64,000 nt of DNA from Parus major (lineage: Eukaryota > Chordata > Aves > Passeriformes > Paridae): NCBI RefSeq assembly GCF_001522545.3, contig NC_031768.1, positions 81,997,769 through 82,061,768 of the forward strand, given 5' to 3'. Below, piece by piece: positions 11,240 to 22,749 of this stretch (position 1 is its first letter; every line of letters starts with the position of its first letter). Under the pieces are notes generated by a model. That model was not told the origin of the DNA and did not search any database. It saw only the letters and a program-made list of their open reading frames with translations. The translations under genes and the position numbers were made by a program.

Positions 11240-14200
11240 GAGGTGTTGCTGTGTCTTTTTAATATAAAAATGAAGTCTCTGCACTGGCATTTTTTAAGTT
11301 TTGAACTTAAATGAAGGTTAAATTTTTCATTATGCCCAGTTTAGTGTATACACCTGAATAACAGACAGGTTGTGTTGCCTTGAAAATAGGAGGCACGAAG
11401 GCATTTATAGTGCCTGCTTAATGTTTGGTTCTAAGGTGATGCTACAACTTTTAGAAGCTGTAAAAAATAAGTATTCTTGAAAAAAGAGGGATTTTCCTTC
11501 CTCATGCAAACCATAGATATTTATTGAAAAAAAAATCAAGGCAAGGTTTTACTACAGATTCCTCAAAATCTGAGTATTTTTCTCCCTTTTCTCTGTTTTG
11601 TTAGCACAAAACTCATCACAAGATTACCCCTTTTACAGTGTTAGATGGGTCACACTGTAGAGAACACTTTTATCACAGAGCAATCATGAATGATAGTCAT
11701 GTCAGGCTTCCCAACATATCAAAAAAATAGCCTTTGGCCTTGTAACCTTTTTGCCTTGAAACCAAGTCTTTTCCTGAAGGATAGGGCTGTGTCAAGAGGC
11801 TTTAGAGGACCAATGCCCTTACTGACATATTTCAGCTATGTCTAAGATCAGTGGTGCAGAGTACTGCATTTATCAGTCAGGTGTGTCTTCACATTGGTGG
11901 CTGTATGTTCTAGACCAATATAAATTGCAGCTCTCCTACTGCACGAGGTGTATTCTGCAGTCTGAGAGCTAAATCAGGAACAGTTCTCTCAATCTGATGT
12001 ATGGTCTTAACCCCCCTCAGGTGGGGGTTGGCCTCTTCTCCCAGGCAACAAGTGACAGAACAAGAGAAAATGGCCTCAAATGGTGCTAGGGGTTTCAGGT
12101 TGGACATCAGAAATTTCTTTACAGAAAGGTTTGTTAAGCATGGGAATGGACTGCCCAAGAGGTGGCAGGAGTCACCATCCCTGGAGGTGTTCAAGAAACC
12201 ACTGGATGTGGCACTTGGTGCTATGATCTAGTTGAGGAGGTGGTGGTAACTCAAAGGTTGGACTCAATGATCCTGGGGATCTTTTCCAAACCTAAGTGAT
12301 TCTGTAACTGTAAACACTGCAGTTACTGGTCAACAGTCACTTCAGTAAAGTTCTAGCATCCCCTGAGCTGCATGTGGAAATATTTATTAATGAGAAGTAG
12401 GAATTCAGCATTGAGACCTTTAATTGAAAGGGATTAAAATTTATGCTGTAATGCTGATAAAAAATAAATTGAAGCTGTTTAATCATCTTTATTTACCTTA
12501 AAAATGGGTCATTACAGCAGGACCATGACACATTCTTTCTCTACAACCAGGTGCAGCAGCCTGATTTGTACAGGGAAGCAGCAATGCAGACTCCCTGTTG
12601 TTGTTAGAGATAATTTGGTTTTCATTGATTCAGTGTCGCTGTGTCATGTGGTGTTTCCATCCTGCACCCAGACAGCTTGGCCTTACCTTAATCACCCCGA
12701 CTGGAGATTCTCATGGAGCAAGTATTTTACATGACAGTGAACTGTCATATCTCCGGAAGCCATCAGACTTTAACCAACAGAACCACTTACCTGTGATAAT
12801 AAAAACATAAAATAAAGGTGTTATTGTGCAATAGTATCTTGAAGAATGACAATGATTGGCTCAGTGATTATTGCAAGCGTTAAAATAGTTAAAGTACTGT
12901 AAACAGATTAATGGGTGAGACTCAAAAATATCTCCCCTTACATGTACTACTTTCATTTTGGTATAAATTGAAGTGGTAATTATCCTGTCACCAAAATGCA
13001 TGTTCTGATGTTTAGTGGCCTGACCTGGACAAACCACATCTTTTTAGATACTCATTTCTTAATGTGAAAGATGAAGATTGTATATTAAAAAAAAAGTTAC
13101 ACTCCTCAACATTTTTAGGAAGTTACAAAGACCAATAGTTGTTTCCAGCATCACTGATGAACACTCAAATTGCAAGCATGTACTTTACATGTTCAGCACT
13201 AGTCACATCAAAGGTCAGCTGAACACTCCTGAGACTAGAAAGGTGGTGTTTTTGTGAACAAGTAAACTTTTCAATTACACCCTCTGTACTTCTCTTTAAA
13301 CTATTGAGGGGAAGAAGTGTTCTCAGAAGTTAATCAGTAAAGTCTGAAGTTGCTTCAGAATTCCACAGGACAGCATGGTACTATCCCAGTTCTGGCAACG
13401 TGTGTAGAGGAGTGCCTACACAGGAATGCTCCTTCCATTCCCTGTTTCATACTCAGGATATGACCTACCTCCTACAATTCCCAAGAACCAGTCCTTAGCC
13501 TCTGACAACTGTAATAAACTCCCCACAAACACAGAGTGAGAACAGGTGTTATTGGATCCTTCCTTCCACCACTGTAGTAGAAACAGGCCAGACACAGGCT
13601 ACATATGCCAGAGACAGGACTTCAGGCTACTCCAAGTCTGAACTACAGCCAAAAGAATGCCAAGAATAGCTACAGATAAGAGCCAACAGAATTTCTAAAA
13701 AAGCACCACTTTTATCTTCTAGATGCACCATTCTGTCTCAATATTACAATCTATTCTACAGCTCCTGCAAATGACACCCTCATCCTCCCGGTACACGTGC
13801 AAGTCCTGCCCTTGGCATCTTCCTGATAATGAGCACAAGCAGAGTTATTTCTCCACATCTGCATATCCCACTTAAACTGTGTGGGAAAAATGTAGAATCA
13901 GCAGATGGTGACGAGCAATTTTTGCAGAGGGTGTTCTTTAAACAGAGTCCATTTGAATGGCTCCCATACCAAACATATCCTGCAGATATTTTACAGTGTA
14001 ACTAATAGTAAATATAGCTCTATCATCAGAATAGTGCCGATTCCAGCAGAAAACTTCCTTAACTACAAACTCTAGAAAGCACAGCATTTTAAAAATCAGT
14101 AAGCGTACAAGAACCCTTTGTATTTTGCCAAAGATCCCTGTGTTTCACAGGGAAAACTCTTAACAATTTTGACCAATGACAAGAAATCTGATTATTTGGA

Positions 14201-17200
14201 ACTACCAAGAAATGCCAAGTGTTGGAACATCGTTCACTGCATTTCCTTTGGTATCATCTCTCCAGACAGCAACAGATTACAGAAGAACCCATTTGTTTTT
14301 AATGCCCAAATGCTTCAGATCTCTTCAGAGGAAACAGAAGTTAATTTAGAACACTACCAAGAGTCAGCACCAAAATCAAACTCCAAAGGACTAAAGGAGA
14401 ACTGAGCATGAAATTGTTCCATATTTAAACACTAAACAGTCTTCAAGTGACTCTGTTGGGAAAAAAAAAAACAGGTAAATGCAGGTAGCATAGCTGTGCA
14501 GCTGAACACTGGCAGCACTTGGTTCTGTGGTACATACAATTTACCAAACATGTTCCAGTGCTGAACAGGGCATTTCCTACAACTAGAGGCCAAAAAGGCC
14601 AAGCATGCCAGGATGCTTTTATATTTTTATGCAGTATTTTTTGTGAAATGCTCCTTTTTATCATGCTGCAGACCTCTTTCACTAGAAAGTGAAATGCTAG
14701 AAAGCCAGTGCACTATTTCAAACTGTCCTCTACAAAAATAAAACGTTTAAGATGAGCAGGTATCTGAACATACAGTACATGGCTCACTCCAGAGCACTGA
14801 AAATGTTCTGTCCTTTCAGCACTGTCAAACCTTTTGTTTTTAATGCTCACACCAGTGTTTTGTGTGGAATATAGCAATTTGATCAAAGATTGTGATTCAA
14901 CAGCATGTATGGTCTAAATGAAATTTCAGAGCCTAAAAATAAAACAGAAGGGAGGAAGATGCCAATAGACCACAGAAGGGTCTATTTAAGTATTTTACTC
15001 CTCCATGGTACATTGATCAAACATATCAGTATCAATAAAAAATTAGGAACAACTATGAAATACAAGAAGTGCTGATTCTCAGAAGTACAGCTCTGTGCAG
15101 TTCAAGGAATAACAGCTTTGTGTTGTCCTTACCACAAAATTACCTTTAAAAGCAGAAGAGCAAGGACATTTCTCCTGCATACCCTGACCCATTTTATCTT
15201 GTTTTCCAGTTGATGACCCAGAGATAGCAGCATTTTCCCCTTTCTTTTTTACCACTTTGTTTAATGAACCAAGTCATCCATGAAAAGAAAAAGATGAAAA
15301 AACATTTGAGCCCATAAACTGAAAGATCAACAAGTCTGATTTTATTATGGTATTGTATTCTTATCTGAATGGCACATGATTACAAAGAAAACATTTACAA
15401 TATATTTTCAAGTATTAAGTTACGTCATTTCAAGGCTTTCAATTCAAAAAGCTACATTAATAATACACCATACAGATAGTACAGTTGGTTAGAGTTTCAA
15501 ATAACTTCCTCCCTTCTATTTGGTTTAAATATGATTCAGTAGGCACTAGAAATGCCTGCAGCCACTGACTTTCTTGGGACTTGACCTTGTTCTTGTACCA
15601 CAATACATCATTTTGCATGTCAGAAAATCAGCTGCCCTCAGACACAGCCACAGGTTGTGTCACGACAGAGCATTGTGCAGGTTCACAGCAGAGGCCAGAA
15701 GAACTCTCCCTGACTCTGCCATTCAGCAGTGATGCAACAAGAAAGAATGCATATTTAAATTAACTTAAAAAACACTCCTACACTGAAGTAACCATAAAAA
15801 TGCCACTGGAACATCCCATGCTTGCTACATTAGTGTTTCTCTCTTCCTCAAGCACGATAAACTGCAAAATAAAGCACGTTCATGAAGTCTGAGCTAGGCA
15901 GGTTGAATCTAAATTATTTCCATTTTGCATATCAGTCAGTGCAGGTCCTGGTGGTTAATTCTGACTCCTGTGCACTGGTATAACCCATCAGTTACAGCAG
16001 TTACCCAAGTTACGACTGAAATTTTGAACAGCCCTGTTGATACCACCACAGAAGTGTAAGGTCACACATATCCCACTAAGTCTCTTTCATGCTGGCAATA
16101 TCCCCTGAACAGATGGAATTCTGCATACAGTGGAGTAAAACCTGTTTGATAGAATACTGCCTTTTAAGAAAAAAACATCTTGAATGACAGTAAATAATCC
16201 CAGCATTCAATTTTTTTTTTTTTAACCAAAGACAGCAAAAGCCCTGTTACCTCTTTATTCTCATTTCTTATACTACCTTTTAAAATAAAGCAGGAAATGT
16301 GGCCAGCAGCTGGTCCCGTCTCTTCTGCCCCAACACAGCTGAATCCACTTTAGCATAAAGAAAAACAAGGATGCTAAATACACATATACTTTATCACACA
16401 GTGATGTTTCACAAAGAAAAATCAAACTCCTTTGCTACTGATGAAATCATGACAGGGTCTAGCACCAATAAAGCAAGTGACTGGGAGCAAATGCTTTCAC
16501 CTACTTAGCCTTAAACACATAATTTAAGGCTTTAAGAAACAAGACTTTAGAAACACTAAATAGCATCATTTTTTAAAAGAATTTAATAAATGAAGCTGTT
16601 TTAGAAAAGCATTCTTTGTGAAACCTCACTTTACATATTATCATTTTCACAATCCTTCTTCCCCCAACTGACATACATTTAAACAACCTAAACATTATAA
16701 TACAACTGAAAAAAGAACCCACTCATCTTTTGTGATAGGGAGAAACACTGACTAGTACAAGAAAACACACACTATTTGTTTGCCAAACTATTTTTCCTCC
16801 TATCTCAGGAGCAATTATGGAGCATTTTCATATCATTAGCCTCAAGATACATATTTGCTCATCTCCAAACTGTGCTTAATTTTATCGGGTCATAGATTTC
16901 TGGGTACTGTAAGAGGCTAAATCAAGAATTCTACAGTAGAGTTAAGCACGTGCATATACATGCAGTATTTTTAAAATTTAAAGCAACTCTGAAGTAACAT
17001 AGGATTTTCAGTGTGCACGGGCACAGAGATTTATTTATGGGAAGGTAAAGTAATACTTCAATGCACTGATTCTTCAAACCTAATTATCCTTAGAGGTCCA
17101 TGCAAGAGTGACTCCTCTATGTGAGGATTCCTCTGTAGAGATTTAACCAGTGCTCAGGTTGTTTCATCAGGTCAAACTCTGCGTCATGAATTAGAGCAAG

Positions 17201-17690
17201 CTAGAGAAGAGCTTTTGAAAAGTACTGTGCATCCCTAACACTAGACAGCATTTTAAACCAACAGGTCACACATTCCTTTTCTTTTTTTCACTCAAAAAGC
17301 ATTTACTTAGACTTTTGAGACAGTCCCCTGTAATAAATGGCTATAAATGTCACATCCCCCCATCAGCATATTTTCCTTTTTCAGCTCATCAGATAGGTGG
17401 TTTAATAGGAAATTTCTATTTCAAATGGTGCGAGCATTTCTTTAAAACTCGAAATGTAGCTCCTGTATTGGCTACTATTGTAGCCAATGTATTTGTTTCT
17501 AAAATGGAAAGAGGAAAACAGCTAATGAGAATGATATGATTGTAACCTTTACTGTTAGTTGTCATCCACAGCTAGAAACATTTTGGCAGAGTAGGCCAAG
17601 GACCAGAGACATAATTTTCTGAACCAGTCATTACAAGTGACTGGGATAAGCAAAGCAAGCTGTCTGATACCACATTATGGGAATATATTG
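11240..17690. other. Non-coding stretch between TMEM126A and CREBZF
   Basis: No protein gene recognised on either strand. It holds a CR1 3' end at 12.0-12.3 kb. CREBZF is transcribed leftward into this stretch and has a long 3' UTR in mammals, so part of it is probably CREBZF 3' UTR or 3' intron. I could not fix the poly(A) site, since many TTTATT hexamers (AATAAA on the minus strand) occur. Confidence 0.5.
12001..12310 (+). mobile_element. CR1 LINE 3' end fragment
   Basis: Diagnostic CR1 wording is visible: CAGGTGGGGGTTGGCCTCTT, CTCCCAGGCAACAAGTGACA, TTTCAGGTTGGACATCAGAA, CACCATCCCTGGAGGTGTTC, and the tail GGTTGGACTCAATGATCCTG ending in the ATTCTGTAA octamer-type repeat. It is a 5'-truncated copy in sense orientation, with only the end of ORF2 and the 3' UTR. 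Confidence 0.9.
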
Positions 17691-17698
17691 ATCCTTAC

Positions 17699-17764
17699 CA
17701 GGTTGCGAGGTGGAAAACGACTGTTCTTTAACCCCTACACAACGGAGCCTGGCAGGGCAACCAC
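17699..17764 (-). other. CREBZF: Candidate CREBZF 3' UTR exon
   Basis: On the minus strand a 66-nt segment is bracketed by a strong acceptor (TTTCTCTTTTAG) and a donor (CAACCTG|GTAAGG). A possible upstream donor, ACCC|GTAAGGG, lies at 18381/18380, about 40 nt after the CREBZF stop codon. Mammalian CREBZF is known to have a spliced or retained intron in this region. The exon has no notable open frame. This rests only on splice-site appearance. Confidence 0.35.
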
Positions 17765-18420
17765 CTAAAAGAGAAACTGTCAGAGAGGTTTTAATAGTAA
17801 TGTATAACTGAGATGCAGTACAATTTTATATGCATGCTTTCTTTTGCCGATCATTACTATTTTCTTAAGTCTGTCCAGTGACGATGTCATAATGGAGTTT
17901 TTGTTTGGTTTTCTAAGCAAGCATTTTCGGCTCCTCAGGATAAGCAGGCTAGACATTATCTGACTCAAGACCGGGTAGTCAGCATTATCTTTACTGCGAA
18001 GTGGAGCCGAGCACACCTTCATGCATCAAGTCGGCATGATCTTTTCACCCAAGTGCTGCGAACGGGCTCTGGCGGCACCACGCGCGTGTCAGTCTGCACG
18101 ACCACTGTCGCACTGCTGCACACAGCTCTGCGCGACTCCCATCGCCAAACAGGCTCACACCACTACCGTCCACACGCCAGATTTACAGGACCTTAAACCA
18201 AGGCCACCGTCTGGCTCCCAACGTGCCGTTCGAGAGATTTTTTTTTGTTACCCTGGGCACTTAAGTAAGCGCCAGGCTCCCCTCCTTTGCATCTCCCCCA
18301 ATACCACCCCATCACCACTGCATGGATTCTTTTCCTCCGCACCATCGCCTGCTTCCTCCGCCGCGACGCGAGGCCCTTACGGGTGAGAACCCCACGAGTA
18401 CTTGCAGCAGGTACTTGACC

Positions 18421-18905
18421 CTACATTTTGAAGGAGGCCGCTGCCCGCCGAGCACAGATGGAGCAGAACTCCACCGACACCTGATCCCGGTCCACGTGCA
18501 GGCAGATCCCGCCGGGGGCCGCCCACTCCTCCTCCGTCTCAGTCACCGCCGCCGCCTCCTCCAGGCCGCGGGGCCGGGAGCTGGGCAAAGCGTAGTCGTG
18601 GTCGCTGCTCTCGCCGGCGGGCTGGAGGTGCTGGTGCTGGCGGCGGGGGCTGCCCGTGTCCCTGAAGAGGCTGGTGCTAAGCTGCAGCCCGCCGGCCCGG
18701 GTGCCGGCCAGGCGGCTCAGGAGCTGCCCCAGGGCGCTCTGGTTCGCCAACACAGCCCGCAGGTAGCTGCTCTCCCTCTCCAGCTCTCGCAGGCGGCGGC
18801 TCAGGCCGCGGTTGCGGTCCCGCAGCTGCCGGTTCTCGGCAGCCAGGCCCTGCAGGCGGCTCTCCAGCCCCAGCACGTACTGCTTCTTCTTCAGCCGGTT
18901 CAACC
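18421..18905 (-). CDS. CREBZF: CREBZF C-terminal part (leucine zipper to stop)
   Basis: C-terminal 160 residues of CREBZF (Zhangfei/SMILE), an ATF/CREB-family bZIP nuclear co-regulator that binds host cell factor HCF-1. The piece starts at the gap edge with [16 protein letters not shown], the end of the basic region, followed by the heptad-repeat zipper ([20 protein letters not shown]). Then come [19 protein letters not shown], a DHDY HCF-binding motif, [18 protein letters not shown] and a terminal FKM before TAG at 18421-18423. The basic DNA-contact residues upstream are lost in the N gap. Conservation to the human C-terminus is strong. Gene continues at 19373-19747; the middle is missing. 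Confidence 0.9.
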
Positions 18906-18920
18906 NNNNNNNNNNNNNNN
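18906..18920. other. Assembly gap (15 N)
   Basis: Fifteen N bases exactly between the CREBZF zipper and the VAX2-like exon. The odd size suggests a partly closed gap rather than a default spacer. It breaks the CREBZF basic region. Confidence 0.99.
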
Positions 18921-18933
18921 GGCGCCCGCAGGG

Positions 18934-19207
18934 ATGAGCGATGGAGGGGCCGAGCCCGGCGGGAGCCCCGTGCTGCTGGCCGAGCCCGCGGCCACCGGGC
19001 GGGCCCGGGAGAAGCTGCCGACCCGGGCGGAGCTGGAGAGCGCCCTGCGCGCCGGCGGCGGCGGCAGCGGCGGAGCCGCCGGCGGCTTCAAGGACATCCC
19101 GGGAACGTCGGCGGTCAGCCCCGGCTCCTCCAAACAGTGCGCCCCGGACACCGAGAGCCCGTCGGGGACCGGAGAGGCGGATTACTGCCGCCGCATCCTG
19201 GTGCGAG
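18934..19207 (+). CDS. VAX2: VAX2 exon 1, foreign to this locus
   Basis: Plus-strand frame of 91 residues plus one base: MSDGGAEPGG at the start, then GTSAVSPGSS and at the end GEADYCRRILVR. A canonical donor GTGCGAG|GTACGG follows at 19207/19208. The CRRILVR segment just before the homeodomain and the G|AT split codon after it are the exon 1 end of the ventral anterior homeobox genes. The MxDGGAE start and GTSA.SP segment point to VAX2 rather than VAX1. VAX2 specifies ventral retina and in human lies on another chromosome (2p13). Only 13 bases precede the ATG before the gap, and no homeobox exon follows. It sits inside the CREBZF coding region on the opposite strand, so it is most likely a misjoined or mis-filled piece. 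Confidence 0.8.
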
Positions 19208-19372
19208 GTACGGGCACGCTTCCCGCTCCCCGCTTCCCAGGCCGGGGCTTCCCGCTCCGAGCTCGGGGCATCCCCGCCACCGCTTCCAGCGCTTCCCGGG
19301 CGCTTCCCGGGCTGCGACCTCCGGCCTCCCGGCCCCGCCGCTTCTCCGCCCGGGTGCCGCCGGCCGCGGGCC
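19208..19372. other. Chimeric junction zone, VAX2 to CREBZF
   Basis: G+C-rich sequence between the VAX2 donor and the last clearly CREBZF residues. Part is presumably VAX2 intron 1 and part may be CREBZF. The short repeats GCTTCCCGGGC, CCGCTTCCC and CTTCCCGCTCC could have driven a false overlap. The exact breakpoint cannot be placed by eye. Minus-strand frames here do not resemble the expected centre of CREBZF. Confidence 0.6.
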
Positions 19373-19747
19373 CTGGCCCGGCGCGGGCAGCGGCTCCGGG
19401 TCCCCACAGAAGCAGCCGCTCAGCTCCGCGTCCAGGTCCCAGTCCGGCCGGGCCGCCTCCAGCAGGTCTCCCAGCTCCAGTCCCGGGAACCAGTCCTCTT
19501 GCTCCCACACCTCCAGCGGGCCGCCGGGTGCCTCGACCTCCTTCTCCTGTCGCCGAGGCTCCGGGGCGCCCGGGGGCTCCCGCCGCGGCGGCGGCTGCGG
19601 TTTGGGCCGCGCGGGGCCCGGGTCCCCTTCCCCGCCGCCATCCCGCCCTCTCGGGGCCTGCCCCGCTCCGGCCAGCGGCCAGACGGCGCCCGAGGGGCTG
19701 GCCCCGCCGGCCGAGGCCGCCAACAGCTGCGTGAGGCTGTGGCGCAT
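19373..19747 (-). CDS. CREBZF: CREBZF N-terminal part
   Basis: Starts MRHSLTQLLAAS, the conserved CREBZF N-terminus. After a proline/glycine-rich stretch comes the acidic activation segment EVWEQEDWFPGLELGDLLEA around residues 79-98, with an LxxLL-like GLELGDLL, then RPDWDLDAELSG. About 125 residues are credible. Beyond residue ~125 the frame continues to a stop near 19115 through sequence that overlaps the VAX2-like piece and loses all likeness to CREBZF. This frame differs from that of the C-terminal part. In mammals the coding sequence lies essentially in one exon, so this is one interrupted reading frame. Confidence 0.82.
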
Positions 19748-20063
19748 GGCGGGAGAAGCGCCCGCGGGACCGGACGGAACCCGAGGGCGGCGGGCGGCGC
19801 GACGCTGCGGCCCGGCACTCCCGCCGCGGGGCCTGTCGGGAAACGGCGGGGAGTGGGGAGGGGTATGGAGGCGCCTCGCGACTGCGCCCGCGCGCGGGAA
19901 AGCCGCGTGAGGGAATGGCGAGGGGGAGGTTTTGGCAAATGTGGAATATGTAAAAATTTTCTTGAGACGGGATGTTGTTTAGCGTTTGATGTCTGTACTT
20001 TCAAGCCTAATCAACGTGAGGGGAGATCCGTGAAACAGAGAGACAGCCAGCTCTAAGGGATCT

Positions 20064-20617
20064 CCAGGTGTTAGAAGGACAAATTGTCACTAAAATTACC
20101 TTCTTAAGATTTAGGGCTCAACATGTTTCAATGACCTCAGACCTAGAGGGAGGTTAACAAAGCTTGAGAAGAAGGATGTACCGCTGATAGTGGACACAAA
20201 GAATGCGGGATTTACAGGCCTCAAGGACATTTGGCAGAACTCTCACGATAAGGAATAAATTAATAAACCCAACTTGACAACTGCACTAATTCAGCTCCGA
20301 CTGGGTGAAACAATTTCAACACGGGAAGATCTCAACCACTAACTTCGGACCACCGACCCCGAAAAAAGAAAAAGATTGAGCATGCAAAGTAATTAACAAG
20401 AGAGAATCATCAACTGATAGAATACTAATTAATACGAGAATTAGGTAACTTGTAGCTTGTAACACCTATTCCCTTATTTGCTAAAACGTATAAATAGAAA
20501 AAAAATTTGATAGCTGGTGTGTTTGATTTGTGGAATACCACTGAGGACCCAGGCCTGTGCAACTCTGAAATAAATTAATGTCTCGCATGTGTAATTATTG
20601 GCTTGTTGCACACCAGG
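20064..20617 (+). mobile_element. Solo LTR of an endogenous retrovirus
   Basis: An LTR-like unit from TGTTAGAAGG (20069) to TTGCACA (20612), 544 bp, begins TG and ends CA. It is flanked by identical 5-bp copies CCAGG at 20064-20068 and 20613-20617, as left by integration. Inside are a TATA-like TATAAATAG near 20489 and a polyadenylation signal AATAAA near 20570, in the order expected for U3-R-U5 on the plus strand. A 5-bp duplication fits ERVL-type elements. No gag, pol or env sequence is present, so internal parts were removed by LTR-LTR recombination. Family name not assigned. Confidence 0.8.
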
Positions 20618-21369
20618 TAACAAATCCGATTTTTGTGGGCAGCAGGGTGAAGGTGTGGGAGGCTGGGGGAGTGAGGGGAGGCATGTGTAGCTGGGGGGAT
20701 GAGAGGTGTGTAGGAAATGTGGGTGTACAGGAGGGAGTGACAGGGGTTTGAAGGAGGGAATGGGGGCAATGACAAGGGGTTTGTGGGGGAGGGAGTCGGG
20801 GGAAGCTCTCTCACACGTAGACATTGCCAAAGGGTGGGAAGGAGGACGTCCCTGGGGAGTGCAGAATGTGGAGGCTTTCCCACCACACTCCATGGCTGGG
20901 GCTGGGCCAGAAGCCTGTGGGGCTGTTCTGTCGTGCTGCCAGAGGTTTACTCTGCCCAGCTTTAGAGCATTTACGCACCTGGTTTCAGGGTCTCTTGCAG
21001 TGACCAGAGGGATGCAGGTGCCCCTCGTTGCCTATGGACTAATTCAAACAGAGCAGCCAGCCACACTACCAAGGGCATAGTGTGTAACTTGAGTCAGCTA
21101 GCATTTACACTGTAGCTGCCAGCACTGAGATTAACTAAATGTGTATGGGGGGTGGGCACCTCGGAGCAGGGAAGTATGGTTAAAAAGTAGGAGAATGTGG
21201 TCCACAAGACTCATGTTGAATGACACTTGTAGGAGCCAGGATCAGATATGCTGTGGTTTGTTGCACAGCAGATAGTAGAGCAATACTTCACATCTGGCTT
21301 TGTGTGGGTTCAAGGACAGTCCAGAGAAATCCAGAAGAAAGGCTGATAGCAGCTGCTTATGTAGAGTCA

Positions 21370-21545
21370 GAAGCAGAGAATGGTTTGGGTAAAAGGGACC
21401 CTAAAAATTACCTAGTTCCAAACCATGCTGCCTTCAGCTAGATCAGGTTGCTCAGAGCCCCACGAACTTCACATTGAACACTTCCAGGGATGGGGTTATC
21501 CACAGCTCTTCTGGGAAACCTGTGCCAGAAACCACCTTCAGCCAG
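21370..21545 (-). mobile_element. CR1 LINE 3' end, antisense
   Basis: Read on the plus strand: GAATGGTTTGGGTAAAAGGG, CTAGATCAGGTTGCTCAGAG, GAACACTTCCAGGGATGGGG and GGAAACCTGTGCCAG. This is the classic reverse complement of the bird CR1 3' end. Confidence 0.88.
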
Positions 21546-21787
21546 TCTTTGAGATGAACTGGTCACTGGCCTCCTGACCTGCTGCTTCCAGTCATTTCTG
21601 TAAATGACTGCAATAGATACCAAGTCTGATACTGTCATGTGGCTTACAGATACTCAGGACCAAGAAATACTCAATCCGTTATCTAAATTCTTGAGTTATC
21701 ACAAGGCATAAGCATGTGGCAAAGAACTTGAGGTACTCTGAAGGCAGCTGCCTACAGCCCAGGTGGGGAATGCTGTTTGACCTGTCA

Positions 21788-21850
21788 TGGTGGTTGTTTT
21801 GGTTTTTTTGGGTTGTTTTGGGTTTTGTTTTGGTATTTTTTTTGTTGTTG
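21788..21850. repeat. T/G-rich low-complexity stretch
   Basis: Runs of TTTTGGG, TTTTGGT and T8 with very few C or A bases. Similar stretches recur at 10040-10125, 37420-37500 and, as A/C on the plus strand, at 40450-40590. Confidence 0.8.
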
Positions 21851-22749
21851 GAGATTTAAAGAGATTTGCTGAGCTTAATCTCAGCAGCAAAAAAACTTCC
21901 TTCTTGCCTAGGAGACAAGCAAGAGGGGGTGGGAGGTCTCTATCACAACAGTGCTGACAGGAAAGATTTTTCTTTTTGTCAAAAACTGCCAGACATGCTT
22001 AAAATGGAAGAGTGTATCACTAATATTTATCTGCAGAAAACAGCTAAAAACAGGAAAAAAATCCCTAGCGAACATCTAGAACATCATCGTATTCCAAAGA
22101 ACAGATTGAAATCATCCAAAAGACTTGACAATTTATTCTGAGCTGAATGGGGATATAAATACTACTCTGGCATTAAATAGGGTTTAAATGACTGCAGAAA
22201 TCTGTCAGACTAGTAGAAAACTATAAACAGTAATTTGCTTGAGAATCAGTTGTTTTATGATATTATTAGATTACCTGTTATATCCCTGAATTTAAAGAAT
22301 TTCAGAGATATTGCAAGGTAGCATTTCTTTCTTGAGGCCTCAGAGTCTCTATGTGCCCAGCCTGTGTTGAACTTCAAAGCAGAATCAAATACAAAAGGCT
22401 AAGAGATCGAGCTTTCAGTCATCATGAAAAATAAAGTGATTTAACAATAAAAAACCTATGATTCAATAGAGATTAGCACTAAATAAATCAAATCAAAATT
22501 TATGTTTTCCACCCTAATCATTCATGTCACGTTTGACTGGTTCAATGATCCATGTTCAGATTTAAGAGTGTAGCAACTTACATTCATAAAAGTGTAATGA
22601 CAAAAAGGTTACAGAACTGTCAGTGGAGGAGGGTTTAAGCTGGTGAGGACACTATAAAGAAATCAGAGGATGGTCCCATGGAGAGGAACAAAATTCAGGG
22701 GGGTGTGTTATCATAGAGACACCTGTTGAGAACAGAGAAAAAATTGCAG

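Larger units (their letters stand above)
18390..19930. promoter_or_regulatory. CREBZF: CpG island over CREBZF
   Basis: Very high G+C and CpG through the CREBZF coding region and its upstream flank (19748-19930). It is also boosted by the foreign VAX2-like piece. The minus-strand promoter is expected just right of 19747. No TATA box is apparent. Confidence 0.7.
20618..22749. other. Intergenic between CREBZF and CCDC89
   Basis: A G-rich low-complexity stretch (20640-20830), the antisense CR1 piece at 21.37-21.55 kb, a T/G-rich repeat near 21790-21850, and otherwise nothing recognised. Confidence 0.6.

Noticed and set aside
18322..19734. 470-codon plus-strand open frame across the CREBZF locus
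   Set aside because: It runs through the N gap, is extremely A/P/G/R-rich, and is the antisense of CREBZF joined by accident to a frame over the VAX2 piece. Only 18934-19207 within it is real coding sequence.
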